From positions 2,723,426 to 2,787,425 of the forward strand of contig NC_037261.1 of assembly GCF_000002425.4 (NCBI RefSeq): DNA of 64,000 nucleotides, in the 5' to 3' direction. The translations under genes and the position numbers were made by a program. Positions within the stretch are counted from its first letter, which is position 1. Every line of letters starts with the position of its first letter. This DNA comes from Physcomitrium patens. Its lineage: Eukaryota; Streptophyta; Bryopsida; Funariales; Funariaceae. A model generated the notes under the pieces. It saw only the letters and a list, made by a program, of their open reading frames with translations, searched no databases and was not told where the DNA came from. Shown here one piece after another: positions 23,687 to 36,731 of the stretch.

Positions 23687-26600
23687 TCATCTTCCTTGAA
23701 TGCTTTCCCCGGAATAGATGGAAATCATAGAGTCACTGGCTCCCGCAGCCAGCAACACGTTATACGAGTGGAAGTGCAACGAGCTAACTGGGCCGATTCT
23801 TTGGCCCAAGAAGCTGTTGTGGTAACGGACAGAACTCAGCAGTTCCCCACTTGAACTGAAGGTTTTTATCAACTGCTTGCCTGATCCTGTGGCAATCACG
23901 TCAGCGTACCGATGAACAGCTACGGAGGTGAGATTTCCCTTGTGCGCATCTACTTCAAGATAAGGTGCGCTCTTTCTCAAGTCAAGAAACTTAAGATCAC
24001 CAACCTGTGATGCTGAGATTATCTGCAAAACAAACGAACTTGAGTCAAGGGACAAGCAGGAACATAAGTACAAAAAATACAAAAAAAACAGCTGATTGAA
24101 GTATAAGCTATAGACAGTCGTAGCATTAACCTCGTTGTTGCCACCTGCACAGTATGGAATGAGAAATTTAATAACCAAATAGAATCTCCACAGAATACCC
24201 TTCAAGAAATAGTGAAGAATGACCTTAGTGAAATCTGATCCAGGTTGGAAGTCGAGACCAACAACTTTCGTGGTGTGTGGTTTCATTGCACACACAAGCC
24301 TGCGTACACGTGAATGAGGGATTAGTGGCAAATAAAACAGTGGTATGGAACTAAATTTTCAACTTGGGCAAAAATGAATCACTTAAAGTAGAAATTTGGG
24401 GTACGCATTCCATTCAACTAAAACTGAAGCGCTTACATCTCGCGCGATCGTAGGTCATAAATCTTGACAGAGCCATCTCCAGATCCCGTAATCACATGTG
24501 CATGATGCGTCTGACAAGCAGCCTGACATGCAACCAGCTGTAAACTTAGTCTGCATACAAATAAAAAAATCGGGAAGGGACAGTCATCTTCGGCATAGAA
24601 AAAGCACAAATGAAAAAATTCCAGAATTCCCGATCATACTCGGACAGCCACTTACATTACTAGAGTATGCTGTATGCAAACTTTTCACTTTCCTACAAAG
24701 TACGAGGGTCACATCCAACTCACCAGAGCAGAAACATAGCTATCTGAGGGAGAAGGTATCCTAGAGACTAGCTGCTCACGATCAAGATCCCAAGCCATGA
24801 TGAAGGAAATTTGACCTGATGCATACTGGAACACGCATAACACAACACAGACGATGGAGTAAAGGAATTGCCACTTTGATATGAATCAAGTTACTAAAGC
24901 AATCGTAACACTATCTGGCATAGAAGTGGGTTTTTGAACAATAAGTTCCAAAATAAAATAATGAAGACTCTGACTCATACCGAACTCATCCATCAAGACT
25001 CCATTTTTGCCCCTTATCTTCACCAGGACATAGAAAGTTAAGATAGGAATGGAGACACAAGTCATACCGAGCAAGCCAAAATACTACCAAAAGGAATGAT
25101 TATGGAAGAGTTGGTGCGAAGAATTACCAGGTAACCTGTCATTTGTTGCCAATCTACCACAGCACTGACACCTCGGGCACCAGGTCTATGTCCTTGCACA
25201 GCCTGCCATGATGTTGCCAGGCGATGCTTATCCTTCTGTGTGTAGTCTTTCCACACCCTCACACTTCCATCGCCTGCAATAAAACGCAGTTGAAGGATGT
25301 AAAATCTTAGCACATCCAGGATGACGCTGAAAATTTATATCTCAACACTGAAAATCAAAAACATAAACGAAAACTGCATTCAAAAAAAAGAGAAGCACTA
25401 TCGAGAAAAATTAAGTGGGAACGTGTTATAAATAAAAAAGAACAGCTCATACATATTCCTCAATTATTACAGTGAAAGATGGATGTTAGTAGCAAAGTCA
25501 CTCGTTAGTGTCTACAACTAAAAAATTACTAAAAATCACAAGGAGTAAATGATCCAAAAGCAGCAGTAAACAATGCACCTGCTTAAAAAATCATAATTGA
25601 ACCAAAAAACAACAAATAACTTACTTGAACCAACAAGTAGAAGGCTATCATCCAACTCATTCAGCAAGCAAAGCTTGGAAATCCCTTTGTCAGGGTTAAT
25701 ATGATTCTCAAAGGTGTTAATAACTTCATTTGCATCATAATCCCATATCCTGCAAAACCATGCCCAAAATGGCCCCATCACAAAGGTACACCAATCAACT
25801 GGAGTTGAGCCCTAGACATGGAAAACATATTCAAAGCTCATGAGCAATGAGATCGCTATTTATGCACTGCTGAAAAAGTATTCGAACTTAATTTATACCA
25901 TTCAGTCAGGCCAAGCACTGCAATTAAGATCGGAGCAGAAGAATCGTCAAAAACGACTTATCTTCATGGACCCCATCTCCAGCACACAGTTGAATTTAAT
26001 AAGGAGACATAAAGCAATTCTTCACATTGAAATCACTACATAAATTAACGCCACAAAAGTAGAAAACAGTACCTGATAGTCTCGTTCTCATCTGCACTAC
26101 AGACCAAGGGTTTGAATGGATGCAGAAGCACTGCTTTAGTTCCGACATCGGATTGAGTATCCAAACTGCCAATCTGATCACTCACTTTACTCACACCTGC
26201 TCCAAATGTGACAAACCTCAACCAGCGTAAAAATACAAATTTAACTTCCACTATCTGTATTAACACGAAAACTGGGTTCTACAGCAATTTAGACTACAGA
26301 GAAAATATGATAAGACTAGATAAAACGCAATATAAAGGAGCTGAATTATTAATGTTCAAGGATAAAAATTTGGTCACACGCACATTTGACCCTCTGTAAA
26401 CGAAAAGAAACGTTCATAACGTGCTAAGTTACTCACTTGAATGTTGACATCTTTCGATCCCTTTCAAAGCCAGTTTTTCTCTCATTTCCCGCCGAGCTAT
26501 AATCTCCTCTTCATCGTCGTGCGAGGGTTCCAACAATGGTCGAGAAAAATGTCCACAACTCCACTTATAAATTGTTGACTCTGGCAACAAAGTGGCGATT

Positions 26601-29600
26601 GAAGCTGCATCCGGACTCACCGCTGAGAGCCCGGAAGTAGTCATCCCAGCTGCATCAGCTAGACCAGATGTCAGTGTGCTAAGAATTGGAGACGAGGGAT
26701 AAGTGACAATATCACCAGCTATTCGTACTGCAGGTCTGGAAGCATCCCAAGCTCCAGCCAATGCTGCAGAAATATCCATAGATGCCACACGTCTAAGGCT
26801 GCTGGTAGAACCTGCAAGAAATGCCGGTCGAGTAGGTGGGCTGGGAGGAGGTGTTGTGATACGCCACGTGCTAGCAAGGGTACCTATCCAAAGTAACCAC
26901 GAAAAAACATAAAAATGTGTTCTATCTGAAGGCCAGGTTATGAGGCAGAAAACAGCAATTTTTTCTCGAAAACAACAAACCTATCAAGGCAAAAGATGTT
27001 CTAAAAGTTGCTAACCTGAAGAAGAAGCCACCCAAGATGTAGACCTATGCAATACCCCAGCCATAGCCGGGGTAGGAGGAAGTGCGGATACAGATGGATT
27101 TCGCGGATAACCTACAACACCACCACCAGCCCTCGACGATACCATAACTTGAGCAGAATCAGCTCCACCTATCCTCAAAACCTTTCGACCCAGACTAGCC
27201 ACACGAGGAAAAGAATCTCTAGCCAATGCATACGCAGCCATTATGCACTGCACATACATGTTGCATTCTTCAGATCGTTTCCATTGTCTGCTGCCCCCGT
27301 TGCTGGAAGCATTACCACCAGATTCTCCAAGTACCGGATTGTCAGACAAAGGAGAGTTTCCAGAAGAACCTGAAAACCAATCCACAATGAAGAGTTAAGT
27401 CACACTCACAAACAAAAAAGAGAAACACAAACACACACACAAAAAACTACCAAGCACCACAGAATTCATATATCTTCCAGATTCACATAACAGTTTGACC
27501 ATCGTGGTGCCAGTAAAATATATCACATGTAATCCTTACTACCAAACTCCAATCATTAACACACTACAGAATTGTTGTCAAAGTTCCATGGCATGACCAG
27601 TACCTGGAGAGCCTGACAAAGACCCGCTACTCCGGACAATACGCATAACCGAACGGTAGGGCGTCCCTCCATCCAGAGTTTGAAGCCCCTGATCAGAATC
27701 TGATTGTAGACCAGCATAAGTGAATTGCGAAGAGTAAGGATACCCTGGATTTCTGTAGCCTGTTCCGTAAGGCACAACAGCTGAGTGGGATGGCGGTTTC
27801 AAATAAGCTGCAGCAGCCTGACGAAACATCCTATTGTGGCTGAATGCAAGCCGTGCTAGAGCTAAAATGAACACACAGCCCAACAACGTTGTGTATTAGT
27901 AACATATGTAATCAACAGGAGCCAAAAAGATCAACTGAATAATATTAAGAGGATTGCCACACAAAATGAAGACAAGTAATTGAGCATAAGACTTCGGTGT
28001 TATGAGATTCTACAGCTCATACCCTAATCTCAAGAACCAAGAACCCATTATTTCATGAACTTCAAGCCCACACAGAGGTCCTGAGAAAATGATGGACAAC
28101 TGGACCAGAAATCAAGAAGATCAAGTCCTGACACGAATGTGGAGGATAAGCATCATTCAAAAATTCAAGAGATTCATACGATGCAGCTAGAGATAGAACT
28201 CTAAGAAACATAACCTAGCTGACACTTCAAGAACTAACGGATACGTAACACTCGATGTATTGAGGAAGTAACGAGTGTCTCAAATCTTTACTGCGCAATA
28301 CATGTGTAGATGCTTTGAACCTCAGATGACACAAAAATGATTGTCTCACCTACAGCAAGCTCGGCTCGTACAAGTGGACTTCCATCCCACAACACCGTTA
28401 GTAGGAGATTTGCAATTCTTTGTTCCGCAGCTGACGTGTCTTCATCCATATCATTGTCAGCTCCTTCTGAAGAAGTTCCGTCCGCTCGAACTTTAAGAAG
28501 AGTCCCTAGCGCAAACACGGCCGCAGCACGAACCTGAAAGAAATAACGGCACAAGATCTTCATAAGTCCATTCACATCCACAATCCTAGAAGGTACTCGA
28601 CCAGTTGTGCAGTATCCTGGGCAGGAATGCATGTCGCACTCGAGGAAAGAAAAGGCACTATCTTTGCTTTGTATTGAAATAATCTGCAAGAAGCTCCATA
28701 ATAAAACAAGGAACGAACCGCAGGGAAGTGACCGCTTCACAGATCGAGCCATTTCCCTTCAAAACTTATTTGGTTAACGGCTGTCAGCGCTCACCTCAGG
28801 CTGCGGCTCAGAAAGAACCTTCCCAAGAATTGCTGGTGCATCATCATGCAATGCAATGGATACTCCCTCTACAACTCCATCCCAAAGCTTCCCCAGACAC
28901 AGACAGAGCCACTGCAGAAGTTGGGGTTCAGTCTGTCCATCTAGAGCATTTGGTGCGGCTTGTATATGTGAGAGACAGATGCCGATTAGGCCAGCTTGTA
29001 TACAAGCGTGCTGGCCCTGCTGGTGGCCGTCAACAATAACTGCCAGTACATATGCAGCCATGGCCCTTTGTTCCGCGTGAATGTCAGGATTCTCCAGAAA
29101 GTGGATGAAGTACGAGTGACCACCATCTTTGACAAGATCAACTTGACATGACTGCATTCCACATCATTTTTAAACCTCAGAAGCGTGTATCCTCCAAAGA
29201 AATCTCCAGTCCACAAAAGCAGACTTACCCTGTGGAAAGCTCAATACCCAGATCGTTGGGACTATTGACATACTACCGTCGCTTGCTAAGTAAACCTACC
29301 ATTGCAATGTAGGGATTCAAACATGCGAAAGCAACATAAGGATTACAAAGGCACAAGGCACGACACTGATAAGCAGCCATTAGGATATTTTATTGATGCA
29401 AACGGGAAGAACTTCATGTCATGCAAGACCGAAAGGAAATTATCATAAATCGAAAAGAGTATTTAAGCAAAAATAATAATAAATAAATAAATAAATAAAT
29501 AAAAACTCAGAATGAGGATGTTACCTTGTCAAGAGCTAAAATCTTCGTCCAGATAAACACAAGAATCTGCCGCAAATCAGTAGCTGTTGTTTGCAGCAGC

Positions 29601-32600
29601 TTAAGAACGTATGGAAATATTCCTACAGATAAAGCCTGACCAAACAAGAACACAACACCAAATTAGAATGATCTGTAATTCCCATTGGAACCAACATCTT
29701 AAAAGTCCCTCCAATAGAATGATCCAATCATAAAGAACAAATATATGCAGAGTGACTTCCTCATCTGAACTTTACATTAATTGAACTGATAAGACATCGG
29801 ATTCACAATGAACAGGAATTAACAAAAAGACGCTAATTACCAAATCCACTGCCCAAGCCCCCATATCCAAGAACCGGCCCAAGAGCACCAGAGCACGAAA
29901 TCTGTGAGATTGGCTGAGTAAAACCTGCAAAACCACGCAAGAAAGAACCTCTCGTGTTACAGGGCATAATCATTCTAACCGGATTACAGTTCACATTACT
30001 TTGGACTTCGATCACGTTGAAAATCAGAATTTCTGGTAAATTTTGATCTCATTATACAGCCTGGAATGAAAGTACAAGGGCAACCTCTTCAATACATACA
30101 TATCATACAGTACATGTAGGCAAATAATAGCCAAATCCGGTTCGTATAATACTTAATGCTTTGCACAATAGGGAACATAGTCAACGACGCAAACTAAACC
30201 CTCCAAAAAACTCCTACATAGGTACCTGAATCTGAGTACTACTTATTGGCACAGTACTACATCACACTATACCTGCAGAACGATAGGGAGCTGCTCTGGT
30301 GGCTTCTTCCGCTCAGAACCATGGTCCAACCACACTTCAAAGGCTGTCAATTGCTCTGTGAAAAAAGGACTAGGCTGCAATAAGAAGGAAAAAACAGTAA
30401 GTAGTATCCAGAGAATGCTACTAGCATTCAAAAAAAAATTACATGGATAAAAACAAAGAAACATCAAGACAACAAAGAAGAAGGAAACAAATACGAATGT
30501 AAGAACACTCCATGTCAATGAGTCCCATAAGAGGTGCAACAGAAACTTCATAAATAAGCCCCATAACAGATGTAACCAGGATCTAGAGTGAAGCTTTAAG
30601 TTATTCTGAAATTATGTACACTGAGATGTGGCACACACATATATTCACAGGCTCGTTCATAACCTGTTCAACCGATACATGTGAGGATTGCAAGTCAATC
30701 AGATACCTGAAACTCAGCATTTGGATCATCCACCAATGCAGGCAACTGTGAAAGACAAATTTCAGCAGCCATATCCCATGCATGCCTGCAAAAGCAACAC
30801 ACAGAATGTGTTCTATCAGAGAAGATTCGGGTAGACGAAGCAATTTCATTCGTATTATAAATTAGGAAATTCTTCATAACCTAAACACAAAAAGACCGAG
30901 AGAGGTAAAGAGGAAAATATATTTCAAGAAAAGGGGGAATGAAAAGGAGGAAGCAAGAAAGTATGAGAGAACAAGCGTACCACATAGGGTGCTGATGTGT
31001 GGGAGGTAGCCGAGGATATGACACCGGGCAGCAGTTTGCAGCCCTCATGATGCGTTCAGCTAATAAGAAGTTACGAAACAAACTAGCCACAAGAAGATCT
31101 TGCCGAAACAAACGCTGAAATAGTTCTGCGTCGTCCAAGTGCAAGATGCTAACTGAGATCGTAATTATCACACCACATCCAAAATGACCATTTTATGTTC
31201 CAAGCTTTCAACTTTACGTTATACCTCTAACTTAAATTTTCAAACAAAAAAGATCCGAACATGAAAAACAACAGCTGACCTCGCGGCAGCACATTCCACG
31301 CAATTGTATCTGTTATAGCTGTGAATATCCAATTCAGCTCCCCCAAGGGAGTCTTCCGATCGTTTTGACGACCTGGTATTCTGTCTATTAGGTCGGAATC
31401 TAGTTGAAGTAAAGAACGTGGACAAAACCTGAAACAAGAAGAGCTTCAACTTAAAACCAACGTATGCACAAAACCGGAGTAATCGTTCAGGCGGCTCGGA
31501 ACCTCAAAATTGCTTTCAACCTACTACAAAACTAACATATTCTAAAAATTTCGCCCAGAAAAACCATTTCACGAACCAAAATTAAGTCAAGACAAAAGAA
31601 TTGCTCGAGAGCCAAGAATCATCAAGTTCCGAATGAAAAAAATTAAGAATTAAAAATAGTAATAATAATAATAAATAAATAAATAAATAAAACCTCTCAA
31701 TACACTGATGCAATTCAAAATAGTGCTCTTTTGTTCTACAAGAAAGTCAATAAATAACCTAGATCACTAAGAAGGAACCTTTCAGAGTACGGCTCCACAA
31801 ATTTTGAATATGAAAGTTACCATCTTAAAGCGATTTTGATTGGAGTCGTAAGACAGGACGTGAAGACATCAGCTGGCAGCTCACTATTCTGAGGAAGTGT
31901 TTCATTTGCTCCACAGGCGGCTAATAGTATGCATTCCTTCATTGCAGAAGTCAGGGAACCAGAAGAAGCACCTCCAGAACCCCACTCAGACCGCTGTTAA
32001 ATTTCATACGAATGCACAAATTCAGTTTCTAAAAGCACGAGCTGGAATACACTACAAAGCCCTCGTACCCGAGAAATTCAACCTGAATTGAAGTGAGCAA
32101 ATTCGATCATATCATTTATAAAACCACGACTCAAAAAGGTAGTAACCTCTTGTGGCATCACAAGTCACCCAGGTGACAAGACATTTCAGTCGAATCCTAA
32201 GATGCTCATCGCCAATGAAATAGAGAGTGCGTACCTCGCAGAATGCATTCACAATCATGCCAGCCGCTGAGCAATCGAATACATATATAGATGGATTTCC
32301 AAGCCACAATTCCAAGTCGTAGACCGAAAGTGGAATGTACTGAGTAAAATTCTGCAGGAAGGATGACACAAATTTAGACGCTCAAGACAAGAGCTCTTCT
32401 TTTGTCCTTGAAAAGAATGAGGAGTGGTCTTTAGTACAAAGTACATGGATTGATGCAAATCCTGTCGCAAAAGTTATTGCAGAAAAGCTTAACTCGACAT
32501 CACCATCCACGATCTCTCTAGAAAACAACTCATCGGCTTTCACACGATGTGGAAAACTTGGTATACAATGCAGCGCACTTCCTTCAAAATGAAGACCAGC

Positions 32601-34449
32601 GTGTGAGAGCTTAGGTAGTGACCTCTCCTAACACCATTACATGTTTGAATAATGCCTACAAGCCCTAAATGTTGACACACAGTCTTCGGGCACTCCATCC
32701 AAGACGACAAAAGCAAGAGGAAAGGATACCAACCTTGTTGAACACCCAAATTTCTCCATTAACCGTTGGTTTTGGGACACCATGGCCGTTGTAATGAAAT
32801 AGAACCCTTTCACCCTTCGCATTTTTTCGACAACTTAGACACAGCTTTTTTACATCTTCAACGGTGGGATCTAAACTGACCTTATATCGAGCCTGCAGCA
32901 CAGCAAAAGATAAGGAATAAAATGGCTTCTGTCGGACAAGCAATGAACATCAAGGACGCCTCAATCAACATAACTATAACCAGCGCAGTTTCCGTTACTG
33001 ATAATGCAGAAATAATGATTGTAATAAAGACCACGAAGAACAGCACAAACATAAAACTTGTTTGGTACAAGTGCTACTAGAGCTACCGAATCGGCAAATA
33101 CAGGAGTGGTCATCTTGTCAGTGGCGCACACGTTACATCAACAAAGTCGAATAATATGGAATAGGCATGAAATGTAAAGACTTTCATCGACCAACACAAT
33201 CCGTTTGATACAACGTATTCACGAAAAGGCTTACTAATTTCAAACATCGACAGATACAGTCCTTGGCTTCTAAGGACTTAGTCCGGAGACACCTGTGTGG
33301 ATTTGATAAGAACATAAGAGTTAAAACTGGAAGCAGAGATATCAAAGAACACAACTTACCCTGGGTTGCCAACGCTCGTACTGAGTTTGTAGGTTTTTTG
33401 CTATTGCTTCTAAAGCTTTGACAGATGCAGTTGAGAATGGATCTGTCATGAAAAGAGATGAGTTTGAAGATAATCTTCTGCAACAATTCTGTTCGTATTC
33501 GAAAAAGTTTCAAGCAACAAAAAGACAACCAAAAGTATGCACCCTACAACTGTAGGAACATAAGGGATAGTTATCATATGATTGTTCAAAGATCATGAAA
33601 CATCGAAATTTGCCCAAAATCCAAAGATTCATCAAGATAACATGAATGTGATCGAAAAATCCTACTTACCTATCCAGCATTCCAATCGGGCGCATGGCGA
33701 TATTTTGATGACATCTGGCGGGTCCACCCCAATGTTTAAGCACATACATAACGCCACCCATCCTGTTTTCATCTGCAGTTCAACACACATGATAAAGAAT
33801 ACAATCTGTCAATTACAACAAAAGCCCACACAGCAGCTTCGAAGCTTTGACATCTAACCGATGGCTGAAGAGTATCACTTGAAGATGGCAGCCACAGAGC
33901 GTACATTTGGCTGAGAAAACTCATCGTCCACCAAATATTACAAACATTCAATTCACAGCCCTTACCATGAAATCCCCAAAAATATAAATACATGGGTTAC
34001 GAAAAATACATTGATCATTCGGGCAAGATGGGGGGAAACAATACAAATCACTCGCAATTGTTGTGAGCTTCATTGAAGCAATTCATACAAGCAACGGAAA
34101 TCATCGCCATTGAATCGAGTAAGATTCTTACTCTATCCTTCATCCGCCATCTTGAAACAACTCCAGGTTCAGACACCGCCACAGTAGCTTCATGAGCATC
34201 ATGCCGCAAGTCACAAAGGTACGAAGTGTTGGGAAGAAACGTTGCCCCAGACTCATTAGTGCAGCTACTGTCTTCTTCTGCTGCTGCAAGGTGATGCGCA
34301 TCCTCGACCTGGTTCCTCCTACTCAAATCATCTATCAGCTCTAGAGGGAGGTTTGAAGCAAGATGCGACAAACCAGGTGGACTTAAGTGTCCTCCTCCCA
34401 TACTATTCATGGACCGCTGCCTACAAAGTACTATATCACCCAACGCCAT
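23687..34449 (-). CDS. RAPTOR1: RAPTOR, TORC1 scaffold (regulatory-associated protein of TOR)
   Basis: RAPTOR recruits substrates to the TOR kinase in the cytosolic TORC1 complex. I place 24 coding exons, all GT-AG and phase-consistent, giving 1407 residues (Arabidopsis RAPTOR1 is about 1340): 34449-34132, 33772-33670, 33442-33360, 32892-32734, 32351-32235, 31984-31821, 31428-31280, 31125-30981, 30785-30707, 30374-30273, 29924-29841, 29635-29525, 29151-28795, 28533-28350, 27861-27604, 27369-27016, 26883-26437, 26196-26073, 25749-25625, 25273-25128, 24825-24724, 24537-24437, 24299-24224, 24022-23687. It starts MALGD, as in other plants. The caspase-like RNC domain (about 85-260) has [14 protein letters not shown] and [16 protein letters not shown]. 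The HEAT-like middle has [20 protein letters not shown] and [19 protein letters not shown] Ser/Pro-rich, less conserved stretch (about 735-1000) precedes [12 protein letters not shown] and a C-terminal WD40 propeller (about 1070-1407: [36 protein letters not shown]). The gene appears intact. Exon edges could be a few bases off. Confidence 0.95.
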
Positions 34450-36090
34450 GTTATTTTGGTTGAAAACACCATATCACACTTCTTGCGCATCTACGTCGGA
34501 CTTTCAAATTGTTCGTCGCATGTGCCACGTCCCAAAAGCTCAAAGCTATGCCTCCACTTCTCTGGGCAGCGAAACGGATGAGAACCCTGAGCTCCTCTGG
34601 AAAGGTCATTCAACTCGCTGAGAAGGACTAGGAGTGCCTACAGCATTTCCATTCCGTGAATACTAGTCTTCTTACCGAGAAACCGTGAAATCAGGCGGGC
34701 GCCATGGTACAAACGAACAGACGAGACAAGGCGCCCGTAGCTCTAGAGGTTCAAACATTTCTCCGTTCCAGCATTAGAGATTATCACTCTCTCCCCACTC
34801 AGCTTGATTACAGCTCCTTGGCAAAAGTGAGATTCTCCGGGGTGGGACCAGGCAGTTCGAATTAACAGCTACCAAGATGAACAATTGTTACTTAAATAAA
34901 TTTTTAAAACGAAAAAAGCTAAAATAACTAAACTATTAGAAATGAACAACTACAAACTACTGTCGAATCATGCAACAGCACCACTCCAAACAACTAGCCA
35001 ACATTTGATTACGACCAGAGTGAATGCAGGATTGTTACGATTACCAAACACAAACCACTGAAGGGGTCTAAAATTCTATATTCTAAGACGACCCTCGATC
35101 CGCAACAGCTTCCAACAACAGATTCAGATGCCGAAACCGCAATTACTGAACTGCAACCCCCTACGACTCAAAACATCCAAACACGCCCCTACGCAACCCG
35201 GAATGCAAGCTCACAAAGGAAGATTGCAATAGCACTATTCCTCCGTTAGCGTCAACCACACAAAAACCCGAAACTACTTCAGGAAAACACGTGGAAACAA
35301 AGATGAATTCCTCGACCTCCAGGAGAAGACCACACTTACTACACCTGCCTTTCAAATTCTAGGGCAAACGCATCAAAATCGGAGACGCAACACTACGGCC
35401 CCTTCGACTACCCTTGGAACCCTCTCGTAAATCATCCTTCACTCACCACACCCTCGCCCAATCACAAACTAGACCTCCGCTGAAGCTCAAACACGACTGC
35501 CAGCCCCAGCTCCCCTCACCTGGCCACTGCGACCACAGACACAAGGAAATCACGTGTATACTCGAGCAAATCCCGTACAACGAAAACCTGCTAAACTTCC
35601 GCGTAAGCAGCCATGCGAAACGAACGAAGCTGAGAGACGACGCGGCGAGACGAGCAGAGTACGAGGCTTCAGGGTTTGGAAGCGCAGAGGTTTGGAGGCA
35701 CCATAGCCAGACCACACACAGGCGAGGAAGAGAGATTCAGTTCTGGTGCTTGAAAGGGAGCGGGGGAGGGAGGGAGGGCGAGCAGCAGAGGGAGGCGGAG
35801 GAGGACCTGCCCTCCCTCCCGTCACCACAGCCAACACGTCGACGGCACTATGCGACTGCCGTTGACGCCAGAGGACTGCGCCGTCGGGAAGGCCACGGTG
35901 ACCCAATCACCCGCAAGAAGGTTCCATCTGCGGCAACCAAACACCGACACCCGTTGGGCTACGTGACGCCAACGCTCGTCCGCGTCATGACGCGTACTCG
36001 CGGCTGTCTGGACGGCTGCTTGGCGGCCTGCCGTCTCTTTAGCCAGTGAGCGAGTGGCTTGGTCGAAGCTTCTCTAGTAGAATTTCATTA
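34450..36090 (-). promoter_or_regulatory. RAPTOR 5' leader and promoter region (GC-rich upstream end)
   Basis: This region lies upstream of the RAPTOR ATG and is unusually GC-rich for the window at 35.4-36.05 kb, with purine-rich (GGGAGGGAGGG-like) tracts at 35760-35820. A good minus-strand splice donor, TTTCTCG/GTAAGA, lies near 34675, so the leader may contain an intron. Openings on both strands at 35.4-36.05 kb are compositional. I did not locate a transcription start. Confidence 0.45.
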
Positions 36091-36099
36091 GTTAATTAA

Positions 36100-36333
36100 G
36101 GGAATGCTAAATAGAACCAGGTGATTACTAAATCGACCTACTTAATAATTAAGCTGAAAAATATGGTAATCACAATGAATGTGGTTGGTTTTCATTGGTT
36201 TTGGATCCAATAATGGAGAAATAAATTTAGAGGTCATTTATTATTTATTTTTTTATGATAGTTAAGTTAAGTTGGTCAATTTAGTAAGAGCTTGGGTCTA
36301 TTTGGGTCTATTTGGGTCTATTTAACATTCCCC
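36100..36333. mobile_element. MITE with long terminal inverted repeats
   Basis: The left end GGGAATGCTAAATAGAACC and the complement of the right end GGGGAATGTTAAATAGACCC are inverted repeats. They continue inward through TTACTAAATCGACCTACTTAA (left) and TTACTAAATTGACCAACTTAA (right complement), so each arm is about 70-85 bp. Both sides are flanked by TTAA, extending to TTAATTAA (left) and TTAATTGA (right), so the target duplication is 4 bp or an imperfect 8 bp and the superfamily stays open. The right arm carries about three copies of the 10-bp unit GGGTCTATTT (36294-36323) where the left arm has one. There is no coding capacity. It lies just upstream of the RAPTOR promoter. Confidence 0.7.
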
Positions 36334-36438
36334 TTAATTGATGGGCCTAATTAATATCCTCTGTTTTCCCAACTCACATGCCATCAATAAATGCAAGGGC
36401 ACATTTTGCAATTTCAATGTGCTTATTACAAACAGACC

Positions 36439-36444
<6 letters not shown>

Positions 36445-36476
<32 letters not shown>
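36445..36476. repeat. (AT)n microsatellite
   Basis: This is an uninterrupted AT dinucleotide run between the MITE and the gypsy element. Similar runs lie near 1504, 10221, 17684, 18729, 52043, 55120 and 55835. Confidence 0.95.
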
Positions 36477-36481
<5 letters not shown>

Positions 36482-36731
36482 ATTTTATATTTAATATCAT
36501 AATAATATATATTAGGATGCATAATAATAAAATATTTTATGTATCTATATTAGATTTAGAACATTTAGGTGTTAGTTCAATTAATATGTTCTTTCTAACA
36601 TCTTTTCTTAGCATTCATAGTTTTTTAGGACTTCATTTTTATATATCAAAACTAAAAATATAATATTCATATTATGGTCTATGAGTCATAGACAAGAATC
36701 ATAACAAAACTCTTAAGAAGCAACACACTCT

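Noticed and set aside
35414-36049. 211-codon plus-strand ORF upstream of RAPTOR
   Set aside because: It is Arg/Pro/Ser-rich with no domain, in a GC-rich promoter region with equally long openings on the opposite strand.
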